Made by a program: the position numbers and the translations under genes | Notes under the pieces: generated by a model | What the model was told of the DNA's origin: nothing | The model's input: only the letters and a program-made list of their open reading frames with translations | The model's database searches: none | NCBI RefSeq assembly: GCF_020544465.1 | Contig: NZ_CP066126.1 | Location: forward strand, 5,022,001 to 5,086,000 | Source: Chromobacterium rhizoryzae | GTDB lineage: Bacteria; Pseudomonadota; Gammaproteobacteria; Burkholderiales; Chromobacteriaceae | Reading direction: 5' to 3' | Length of the DNA stretch: 64,000 bases | Part shown: positions 24,205 through 31,099 of the stretch, piece by piece | Position numbering within the stretch: position 1 is the stretch's first letter | Layout of the letters: each line of letters opens with the position of its first letter

Positions 24205-25342
24205 CCTGGCCTCCGGTCATTTCCAGCTGAATGCCGGTGCAGTGCGACCAGCCCTGCGGCGGCACCACCTGGGTGGCGGCCGGCTCCAGCAAAGTCACCT
24301 GGTAAACGCCGGACACCGACAGCGTGGCGATCAGCTGCGACGGCACGATGTCGCGGCCCAAGCGCTCCGCCTGCGCCTGCACGAAAGCGCCGACGGCGGC
24401 CTGCGCCTGCTGTTGCACGGTTTTGGGATCGACGTCGCGATACGGCGTCAGCCTCGCGCGCACCCGGTAGCCGTAATCCTCCGGCGGCAAGACCTCCACC
24501 AGATCGGTCAGCGGCCGCACCCGGTCGGCGCTGCAGGCGGCGGCCACCACGCTGAGCAGGCTGTCCGGCGGCATGCCGGTCTTGGTCAGCGGGTATAGCC
24601 GCACCACGCCGGGCGGCACCTGATTGGCGCTTTGCAATTCGCCGTTCTGCTGTTGCAGGCTGGCGCTGATCACCGCCACGTCGGCGATGTCCTGATGCGC
24701 GCGCAGCGCGTGGTGACGATAGGAGGCGGCGCTGCCGGCCACGCTGAACGACTCCGGCGCCAGCCTAATGCGCGCGCGCAAACGCTCGTCGTCCTCGGCG
24801 TCGGCGCCGCCGGCGCTGGTGTCGATATTGACCACGCTGGCGTCCACGTCCAGTTCATCCACCAGAGCGTTGATCTGGCCCGGCACAAAGCCGTTGCCGG
24901 CGGCGCCGGCCTCCACCGCGCTGACCGGCACGTCGACGCTGCTGCTGCCGGCGGGCGCAATCTGGCTGGCCAGCGTTTGGAACTGCACGCCGCCGCCGGC
25001 CACCAGGGTCTGCGCCGGAATCAGCTGCGCCAGCGCCAGCGGCTGGGAGAAGGCGATGCGCACCGTGCAGCGCGCGTGCTGGGCCGGCAAGCGGCTGACG
25101 CCGACCAATTCGCCCAGGTAGTCCAGCATGGGCGCGCGAGCGAAGGCCACCAGGTTTTGACGGCCGGCGTCGTTGAAGGCGGCGCGAACCACGCTTTCGC
25201 GATAGGCGATCAAATCGATCAGCAAACGCTCCACCTGGCCGGGATAGAGCGTCTTGCCGCTCATCTTCTGGTAGGCGTCGATCAGCTCGGCGGTGACGAG
25301 ATGCGGATCGTCATCAATGAACTTGGGCAAGTCTGGGGTCAT
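24197..25342 (-). CDS. Baseplate J-like protein (P2 gpJ)
   Basis: 381 residues with the baseplate-J domain: LPKFIDDDPHLVTAELIDAY, a central ALAQLIPAQTLVAGGGVQFQ, INALVDELDVDASVVNIDTS and DAEDDERLRARIRLAPESFS. gpJ forms the wedge of contractile-tail baseplates. Translation runs into gpI with an 8-base overlap. There are 109 bases between this start and the preceding chaperone gene, containing a small inverted repeat (GATGGCG / CGCCATC, near 25413-25434). Confidence 0.88.
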   Translation of the reverse strand: MTPDLPKFIDDDPHLVTAELIDAYQKMSGKTLYPGQVERLLIDLIAYRESVVRAAFNDAGRQNLVAFARAPMLDYLGELVGVSRLPAQHARCTVRIAFSQPLALAQLIPAQTLVAGGGVQFQTLASQIAPAGSSSVDVPVSAVEAGAAGNGFVPGQINALVDELDVDASVVNIDTSAGGADAEDDERLRARIRLAPESFSVAGSAASYRHHALRAHQDIADVAVISASLQQQNGELQSANQVPPGVVRLYPLTKTGMPPDSLLSVVAAACSADRVRPLTDLVEVLPPEDYGYRVRARLTPYRDVDPKTVQQQAQAAVGAFVQAQAERLGRDIVPSQLIATLSVSGVYQVTLLEPAATQVVPPQGWSHCTGIQLEMTGGQDG

Positions 25343-25451
25343 GGAAGAACGTCCTTGAATGGGGAGCGACGGCGGCCAGGCGCGGCCGCCGCGGGGCGCC
25401 GAAGAGGAAGCGGATGGCGAAATGATCCGCCATCATGCTCCCCGCCGGCTT

Positions 25452-26024
25452 TTAAAGCCGTTTGGAAAAGAACTTGAACAGACTGCCGGCGCGGCCGGCT
25501 TCGGCTTCCGGCAAGGCGGCGGCGAAATCGCCGGCGGCCAGCTGCTGCAGCCGGGACACGGCCTCGTCGGTCGCCGCGCGCGCCGCCGTCTCGTCCGCGG
25601 CTTGACGCACCGCTTCCTTGCCCTTCAGCCGCGCGTCGCGGATCGCGTACAGCGCCTGTTCGCAGGCGGCCGCCTTGGCCAGGATGCTGTCCGCCGCCTG
25701 CTGGCCGTCCCAACTCTTGGCTTCGGCCCAGGAGCGCACCGCCGGCGGCGCCTCGCCCTTGTAAGCGGCGTCCTTGAACGCCTGCGCCTCGGCGGCGGCG
25801 CGCTGGTATTCGGCCAGACGCGGCGGCGAAATCGCATGCCAGTTGGCAATCGCGTCCGCCTCGGCGTCCAGGCGCGCGCACTGCGCCAATTTATGCTGCT
25901 CCAGCCGCTCGGCTTGCAAGGCGGCGTCAAATCGCCATTCCGCACCAGTCCACACATGATTGTCGGAAGGCTGCGCCGGACGCAGCTCGCCATCGTAAGA
26001 CAGCAGGTTTTCCACCATTCTCAT
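25452..26024 (-). CDS. Tail-fibre assembly (chaperone) protein
   Basis: 190 residues from ATG 26024, overlapping the fibre stop as ATGA. N-terminal VENLLSYDGELRPAQPSDNH followed by VWTGAEWRF is the pattern of small tail-fibre assembly proteins; the remainder is Ala/Glu-rich helical (RLAEYQRAAAEAQAFKDA...). It sits directly behind the long fibre, as gpG does behind gpH in P2, and probably folds that fibre's C-terminus. The last residues (KFFSKRL) overlap the palindrome GGCTTTTAAAGCC. Confidence 0.72.
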   Translation of the reverse strand: MRMVENLLSYDGELRPAQPSDNHVWTGAEWRFDAALQAERLEQHKLAQCARLDAEADAIANWHAISPPRLAEYQRAAAEAQAFKDAAYKGEAPPAVRSWAEAKSWDGQQAADSILAKAAACEQALYAIRDARLKGKEAVRQAADETAARAATDEAVSRLQQLAAGDFAAALPEAEAGRAGSLFKFFSKRL

Positions 26025-27442
26025 CGCACCACCTCCCAAGTCAGCAAGGCATTGACGCAGTTGCTGTAACTGATGGCCAAGCCGTTGTCGTAATCGGCGG
26101 GCAACAGGTTCTTGGTGCCCTCCCCCATCAAATGCTCATCGCCGTTTGCGCCCGTGGCGTCGCCGATTTGATGCTCCATCTGCAAGACCTGCCACATCGA
26201 CTTGCCGGCGATGTGCTCGAACATGCCGGTGCAGGTGGACACCACCATATCGCCCACCACGTTATTGGACGTGATGAGCACGGCGGCGGGGCCCGTCCAG
26301 TTCGAGTAACTGGACATGTTCGCCGTACCGCCGCCGGTGCCGGTAGGGCAGCCCAACCAATAGGCGGCGCCCGTCCAGCCCCCGCTGCCATGACTAATTT
26401 GCGAAATTTGCGTCGGATGCGGCGTGATCGTCGACGCGGTGATCCGCCCGGTTTTGATGAAGGGATCGAACGGCAGATAGACGGTGCCGGAGCCATTCAT
26501 CGTCGCGGACCAGCTGGCTGCGCCGCGATTGATCACTTTTTGCACAACGGGCGCGCTGCCGGCCGCGCCGGTGATCACCCTGGCCAAACAGATATCCAAG
26601 GCCGTGGAGAAGAAACCGCCTCCCGCCGCGCCATTGGCGGCCCCCTTCAAGGACGCCGGCGCCGCGTCCGTCAACACCCCTTTCTGCACATAGCAAGTCA
26701 AGGTGCCGGACACAATCTGGGCGCGCAGGAAGTACTCGCTGCCGGGCGCCAATACCGGGCTGGTCCAGGCGCTGGTGACGAAGGTCCCCGCTTTGCCGGC
26801 GCCGGATTGAGTGTCCTGCCCCAGGCTGATGGCGATGCCGGCCGGCACCGACACCGTGCCGCCCTGGCCCGCCACCGCTGCCGCGGTCACCGCCATCCGG
26901 TTGTCCGCCGTCGCCACGCAGGGCAGCGGCAAGGCGGTCAGGGGCAAGTCCCGCTTCGCCAACTCCTCGGCGATGCGCTGCTCCACCGCGGAACGCGTGG
27001 CCAGCACCACGCTGGGGTCCACCAACAGAGTGACCGCCGCGGTGTTGGACACTTCCAGAATCATCCGCACATAGAGCTGCTTGTTGGAGCCGGCCGCCAG
27101 CAGCGGCTTGTAACTCTCGGGAAATTTGCCGACGGCGATCAGATCGCCGCGGCTGTCGAACAGGCCCACCTCGCGGATGTAAAAACCGCCCACCGTATCC
27201 GGCAGCACCGCCTCCGCCACCACCCAGTTGGGGTTGTTCGGATCCACCGCCAGGTGGTTGAGCGCGCCGCGCCAGGTTTCGTGCTTGAGCGCGGTCTGGC
27301 TCTCGCTGGGCGTGTAATACCCGCCGTTGTCGCCGTCGCCCACCGCCATCTGGCTGATCTGCAGCGGCGCGCCGTTGGCTTGCGCCGCCGCCAGCTTGGC
27401 CTTGCCGCTGGCGGTGAGAAGCGTGAAAAACTCATTGGCCAT
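26021..27442 (-). CDS. Phage tail-fibre protein, long gpH-like
   Basis: 473 residues from ATG 27442, which has AGGAG 6 bases upstream. N-terminal fibre-head domain (about 1-155): FFTLLTASGKAKLAAAQANG, LQISQMAVGDGDNGGYYTPS, GGFYIREVGLFDSRGDLIAV. The shaft and C-terminal part (about 180-473) are Gly/Ser/Ala-rich with predicted beta strands and end in SYSNCVNALLTWEVVR. It would be the receptor-binding fibre of a contractile tail. It precedes its own chaperone and follows gpI copy A, making an I-H-G cassette. Confidence 0.85.
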   Translation of the reverse strand: MANEFFTLLTASGKAKLAAAQANGAPLQISQMAVGDGDNGGYYTPSESQTALKHETWRGALNHLAVDPNNPNWVVAEAVLPDTVGGFYIREVGLFDSRGDLIAVGKFPESYKPLLAAGSNKQLYVRMILEVSNTAAVTLLVDPSVVLATRSAVEQRIAEELAKRDLPLTALPLPCVATADNRMAVTAAAVAGQGGTVSVPAGIAISLGQDTQSGAGKAGTFVTSAWTSPVLAPGSEYFLRAQIVSGTLTCYVQKGVLTDAAPASLKGAANGAAGGGFFSTALDICLARVITGAAGSAPVVQKVINRGAASWSATMNGSGTVYLPFDPFIKTGRITASTITPHPTQISQISHGSGGWTGAAYWLGCPTGTGGGTANMSSYSNWTGPAAVLITSNNVVGDMVVSTCTGMFEHIAGKSMWQVLQMEHQIGDATGANGDEHLMGEGTKNLLPADYDNGLAISYSNCVNALLTWEVVR

Positions 27443-27472
27443 CGATTGCTCCTGGAAAAGATTCAAGGGGTC

Positions 27473-28204
27473 TCATGCTGCGGGATAAAGCGTGACCGTC
27501 TCGACGCTGGCGTGCGCCAGGCCCAGCGTCACCGGCGCCTGCTGCCGCAGCGCCGTCGTCTGAAACGGATAGACAGTAGCGGTCTCCACGCTGTCTAACG
27601 CCAGCGCGGCGTTCAAGCTGGCGCGCTGCTCCAGCGACACCGGCTGGAACGGCAGCACGGTGGCCAGTTCGCCGGCCTGGGTGGTCAAGGCCAGCACCGG
27701 AACGGCGCTGCGGTTGCTCAACACCAGCGCCAGCCGCTCCAGCACCGAGCGGGCGTTCTTGTACTCGTTGATCATCGCCTCCAGCGCCGCCAGCGTGGCG
27801 GCGTCTATGCCGCGGGCGGCCAGGTCGATTTGGATTTTGAAGTGATAAGGCTTGCCGCCGTATTCGAACCATTCGCTGATCTGGCCGGACAAGGCCAGCG
27901 TGGCCAGCACCTGTTGCAAGGACCAGCGCGTGCCCTTGCTGCGGTGCAGGTGGATGGACTGTTTGATCAGCTCGCGCCGCTGGCGCTCGCCCTGGCTCAG
28001 GCGCCAGCCCTCGTCGCCGGCGACATGGAATTGCTCGGCCAGCGCCGGCAGCCAGCCGGCGTCCACCTGATCCACCAGATAGACCAGCAAGGTGCTCAGA
28101 TCGGCGTCGCCCAAGCGGGTGGTGAGCTGCGCCAGTTGGCCGAAGCGTTCGTCCTTGGCCAAAATATTGGGCACGGTTCCGCTGCCCGTAGCCGCCGCGC
28201 TCAT
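27473..28204 (-). CDS. Phage tail protein I (P2 gpI-like), copy A
   Basis: 243 residues from ATG 28204 (ATGA overlap with gpW). The N-terminal half matches copy B: FGQLAQLTTRLGDADLSTLL, LPALAEQFHVAGDEGWRLSQ, ERQRRELIKQSIHLHRSKGT and RWSLQQVLATLAL. The C-terminal 110 residues differ and include three similar segments ending in VETATVYPFQTTALRQQAP-type sequence (TVLPFQPVSLEQRA, TVYPFQTTALRQQA, TLYPAA). It follows gpW directly, where gpJ would normally be encoded. Confidence 0.82.
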   Translation of the reverse strand: MSAAATGSGTVPNILAKDERFGQLAQLTTRLGDADLSTLLVYLVDQVDAGWLPALAEQFHVAGDEGWRLSQGERQRRELIKQSIHLHRSKGTRWSLQQVLATLALSGQISEWFEYGGKPYHFKIQIDLAARGIDAATLAALEAMINEYKNARSVLERLALVLSNRSAVPVLALTTQAGELATVLPFQPVSLEQRASLNAALALDSVETATVYPFQTTALRQQAPVTLGLAHASVETVTLYPAA

Positions 28205-28584
28205 AGCCGCAACTCGGTTTCGCGGATCACGCCGTCGGCCAGCCGCCATTGCACGCTGAGCCGCGCGTCGCCGTTGCCGCCCACACTGTAGAACACTCGC
28301 GCCACGGCGACGCGCGGTTCGCCGTACAAGGGGTGGCTGATCGCCTCAACCGCCTCGCGCACCACATGCGGCCGGGCCCGATCCACCGGGTAGTCCAGGT
28401 AGCGGAACAAATCGCTGCCAAACTCCGGCCGCAGCGGATCGCTGCCCTTGGGCGTGCCCAAGATGATGCGCAAGGCCTGATGGATGTCGTCGAGGTTTTC
28501 GACGATGTCAGCGGGGGATGCCTGATCGCGGGCCTGCAAGGCCGGCTGCCAGTGCAAGGAGGAGATGTCGGATATGCGGGTCAT
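28201..28584 (-). CDS. Baseplate wedge protein, gpW/gp25 family
   Basis: 127 residues beginning MTRISDISSLHWQPALQARD, very like P2-type gpW. The gp25 domain includes VENLDDIHQALRIILGTPKG and DPLRPEFGSDLFRYLDYPVD. These lysozyme-like but inactive proteins form part of the contractile-tail baseplate wedge. It is the first gene of the minus-strand block; no gpV spike or tail-tube genes precede it. An in-frame start six codons upstream exists, but family members begin at MTRIS. Confidence 0.88.
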   Translation of the reverse strand: MTRISDISSLHWQPALQARDQASPADIVENLDDIHQALRIILGTPKGSDPLRPEFGSDLFRYLDYPVDRARPHVVREAVEAISHPLYGEPRVAVARVFYSVGGNGDARLSVQWRLADGVIRETELRL

Positions 28585-28762
28585 GGGCCTATGATGCCGC
28601 AAGGCCCGCCGCGGGGCTTTTAAAGCCGGTTAGGGAAACAATTGAATTACAAGGACAATTTCGCGGATGCCGCCGCATCCGGCGCAAGCCTTGCCTCCAT
28701 GCCTTGACCCTCCGCACCCGGTCGGCAACAATTCCCCCGTTGCCGCCCACATGCGGCACACG

Positions 28763-28884
28763 GGATTGGCGTCCCGTTGCTATGAAATTACGCAAGCAGT
28801 ACACCCATGGCTCTGCCAACTTGGCAGGCGTGTGGTGGGAGAGTGCTATGCACTCGCCGGTTTCATAGCTCGGTACGCCAATCC
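28763..28884. repeat. Large foldable inverted repeat upstream of the orphan 149-aa gene
   Basis: GGATTGGCGT (28763-28772) is complementary to ACGCCAATCC (28875-28884), and just inside these GCTATGAAA (28779-28787) pairs with TTTCATAGC (28861-28869). The enclosed 73 bases contain a further hairpin, TGCCAACTTGGCA (28814-28826). A separate small stem TGCCGC / GCGGCA lies just upstream (28741-28758). The whole could form a long branched RNA or cruciform in the leader of the gene at 28958. I do not recognise it as a known riboswitch. It falls in the 373-base gene-free stretch 28585-28957. Confidence 0.6.
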
Positions 28885-28957
28885 TGCCACGCGCCTGCCC
28901 AATACCTCAGTCTTCCCCGGCAGGTGGTTTATCTTGTGTCACAGCAGGAGAAACACC

Positions 28958-29407
28958 ATGCAACAGCCTCAAAACTTTCCCCCGCGCCGCCGCTACAAAT
29001 TGAACGCTCTGGGACAACAGGAAGCCTTGCTCCCCTTCGTCCGCTTCTGCCCCGGCCGCACCTACCCGCATTACTGGCAAATGCCTACGCCCAGCAAGGA
29101 TCTCCTCGCTGACCACGCCTATGGCCGCGAATGCGCGGCTCACCTATTGCAATGGCTGAAGGACAACCGGGAATACGTCGGCAAAGGCCTGCTCAGCCGC
29201 GTGGCGCGCGACATTGATTTTGACGACCGCGACGGTCGCGGCCAGTGGATGGGTTTCTTCAACTATCTGGAAATCATGATGCTGCTGGGTGCCGACCGGG
29301 TCCGGGTTTACCGCCATGTTGATAGCCAACACCAGATCTACCTGGCGCTGGGACGGCGCTTCAGCCTGGAAGCGCGCTTCCGCCGCATCCGCCTGCGAAA
29401 CCGCTAA
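28958..29407 (+). CDS. Orphan protein of unknown function, 149 aa
   Basis: 149 residues, basic and rich in Arg, Tyr and His, with no signal peptide or membrane span. The ATG has a strong AGGAG site 7 bases upstream. Visible segments are RRRYKLNALGQQEALLPFVR, HYWQMPTPSKDLLADHAYGR, the aromatic FFNYLEIMMLLGADRVRVYR and an Arg-rich end (EARFRRIRLRNR) that might bind nucleic acid. I recognise no family. It is a single gene facing away from the tail block, behind a strongly foldable leader and ahead of a tandem repeat, so it may belong to an acquired element. Confidence 0.7.
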   Translation: MQQPQNFPPRRRYKLNALGQQEALLPFVRFCPGRTYPHYWQMPTPSKDLLADHAYGRECAAHLLQWLKDNREYVGKGLLSRVARDIDFDDRDGRGQWMGFFNYLEIMMLLGADRVRVYRHVDSQHQIYLALGRRFSLEARFRRIRLRNR

Positions 29408-29417
29408 GCGTCTTGCG

Positions 29418-29872
29418 GTGGGTATCGCTGCGCTCCACCCACCCTACGGCGGATGGTTTGGTCGGGGGTATTTGTAGGGTGGGTGGAGCCGTAGGCGATA
29501 CCCACCAAACCCCGCCGCCAAGGCCCAAGCATCGATCTCATCGCGTTTCCGCGTGGGTATCGCTGTGCTCCACCCACCCTACGGCAGGAGGTTTGGTCGG
29601 GGGTATTTGTAGGGTGGGTGGAGCCGTAGGCGATACCCACCAAACCCCGCCGCCAAGATCCAAGCATCGATCCCATCGCGTTTCCGCGTGGGCATCGCCG
29701 CGCTCCGCCCACCCTACGGCGGATGGTTTGGTCGGGGGTCTTTGTAGGGTGGGTGGAGCTGAAAGGCGATACCCACCAAACCCCGCGCCAAGGTCCAAGC
29801 ATCGGTCCCATCGCGTTTCCGCGTAGGCATCGCCGCGCTCCGCCCACCCTAGGGCAGGAGGTTTGTCGGACG
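29418..29872. repeat. 135-bp tandem repeat with internal palindromes (about 3.4 copies)
   Basis: Copies start at 29418, 29553, 29688 and 29823 (truncated), a constant 135-base period with few differences between copies. Each unit begins with an inverted repeat: GTGGGTATCGC and GCTCCACCCACCCTAC are complementary to GTAGGGTGGGTGGAGC and GCGATACCCAC about 50 bases later, so each unit can form a long hairpin. The core TAGGGTGGGTGGAGC resembles short palindromic repeats widespread in proteobacterial intergenic DNA. The last copy is cut near 29872, just before a copy of the 140-bp mobile repeat. Confidence 0.9.
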
Positions 29873-29885
29873 GATGGCGCCGTCA

Positions 29886-30025
29886 GAACCTGTTCAAAGT
29901 CTGCTGCGCTTCGGCGATACGGCGTTGAAAGCCAGCTCAAAATGCTCATGTACCACTTGTACATTCCTCTTTTTCGCTCATTTTCGCCTTGTCTCGCTCT
30001 TGCTCGCGAGACTTAGAACAGGTTC
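29886..30025. mobile_element. 140-bp MITE-like element, intact copy B (reverse orientation)
   Basis: Exactly 140 bases, reverse-complement orientation relative to copies A and C. The ends GAACCTGTTC (29886-29895) and GAACAGGTTC (30016-30025) are inverted repeats, and TCA flanks both sides (29883-29885 and 30026-30028), a TNA duplication. Internal blocks such as CAAAATGCTCATGTACC and CGCCTTGTCTCGCTC are the complement of those in copy A. It has no coding capacity. It lies between the truncated tandem repeat and the nucleotidyltransferase gene. Confidence 0.85.
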
Positions 30026-30062
30026 TCAGACATAGGCCACTGAAACCAAGGCCTCCGCCTAT

Positions 30063-30875
30063 TCAAACGCCGCAGGCCAGGCGTACTTGCTCCAGCAATG
30101 CGTCCGCCCGCGCCCAGTCGCTGTAGCGGCTCGGGCGCGCCGCGGCCTCGTAATCCCGCATGGCCTCATCGATATAGTCTTGCAGGCCCGGCGTGGCCGG
30201 GCCGTACTCCGGCGCGCCGCCGGCGGTTTTCAAGGCCAGCAAGCCGGCCAGCTCATCGCGCAGCCGGACATCGTCCAAAGTCCCAGCGACCAATTCCGCC
30301 AGCGCCAGCGGCGGCATGCCGCGCCGCGTCTTCACCCATTGCGCCGCCAGCAAGGGCCGCAGCACGTACAGGTATTTTTTCAGTCGCAGTTGTTGCTCGA
30401 GCTTGCGGCCGCGGTAGTTCTTGCGCGCTACGGACAGATAATGCCAATAGGCCGCCTCGCCGGCGAAGTGCTCCGGCCCCAGATCCCGCAAGACCCGGCA
30501 GGCCGCCGGGTGCTGGCGGTAGACCTGCGGCGAGGCCAGCCACTCCAGCAGCGCGGCGTTGCCGCCCAGGCTCAGCCGCAGCGCCTTGCGCAGCTCCCAG
30601 CCGCTGATGTCCAGCCCGTCGGCCAGCGGCAGTTCGATCACGTCGCGCCGGTCGCCGGTCTCGTACCACGCTTCCGGATGCAGGTAGACGAAGCGCACAT
30701 CGTAATCGCTGTCCGGCGCGGCGTAGCCCCAGCAGCGGCTGCCGCCTTCGGCCGCGTAAAGGATGCGCACGCCGTGGCTCGCCTCCACTTGCTCCAAGCG
30801 CGCCAGCACCAGCCGCCGCGCGGCCTCCGCCGGGCGCTCGGCATGGTCCGGGCGGGTGCATGCTTCCATCGACAT
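30063..30875 (-). CDS. Nucleotidyltransferase-fold protein (YcgL/RlaP-like)
   Basis: 270 residues. The polymerase-beta-type nucleotidyltransferase signature is present near the N-terminus: AEGGSRCWGYAAPDSDYDVR, where GGSRCWG and D-S-D-Y-D supply the metal-binding carboxylates, followed by FVYLHPEAWYE and a helical C-terminal domain (FAGEAAYWHYLSVARKNYRG). This matches the predicted-nucleotidyltransferase family that includes RlaP proteins linked to RNA ligases. No ligase gene is nearby, so the substrate is unknown. It is divergent from the chemoreceptor gene; a start at Met3 is also possible. Confidence 0.82.
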   Translation of the reverse strand: MSMEACTRPDHAERPAEAARRLVLARLEQVEASHGVRILYAAEGGSRCWGYAAPDSDYDVRFVYLHPEAWYETGDRRDVIELPLADGLDISGWELRKALRLSLGGNAALLEWLASPQVYRQHPAACRVLRDLGPEHFAGEAAYWHYLSVARKNYRGRKLEQQLRLKKYLYVLRPLLAAQWVKTRRGMPPLALAELVAGTLDDVRLRDELAGLLALKTAGGAPEYGPATPGLQDYIDEAMRDYEAAARPSRYSDWARADALLEQVRLACGV

Positions 30876-31099
30876 GCTTCGATTCCCCCTGTCTCGCCGC
30901 GGCGCGCCGGAAGATGGCGCGCCGTCCCGCCGATTGCAAAATTTCCCTTTACCCCATTTAAGCTATTTAATACAAATGGCGGCATGCCGTTGGAAACCGA
31001 TGCCGCCGGCGGGCCCACACCATAATAACCGGGCCGGGAACCGGCGTCCGCTCGCAACGGCTTTTGGGGAAGAACACATATGAAGCGATGGGGACAACC

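Noticed and set aside
19766..28584. A complete tailocin or prophage
   Set aside because: No sheath, tube, tape-measure, spike (gpV), terminase, capsid, integrase, holin or lysin is encoded in the block, so only a partial baseplate/fibre locus can be claimed.
28741..29407. Retron or group II intron at the folded leader
   Set aside because: No reverse transcriptase motif is present in the 149-aa protein or nearby, and no msr/msd-type conserved guanosine arrangement could be identified.
29418..29872. Possible CRISPR array
   Set aside because: The repeated unit is 135 bases with no short conserved repeats separated by unique spacers, and no cas gene is nearby. It is a simple tandem repeat of palindromic units.
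29404..29964. Open frames of 60-190 codons across the tandem repeat
   Set aside because: Their translations are just the repeat read in several frames (for example repeats of GGVWWVSP-like sequence), with no ribosome-binding site.
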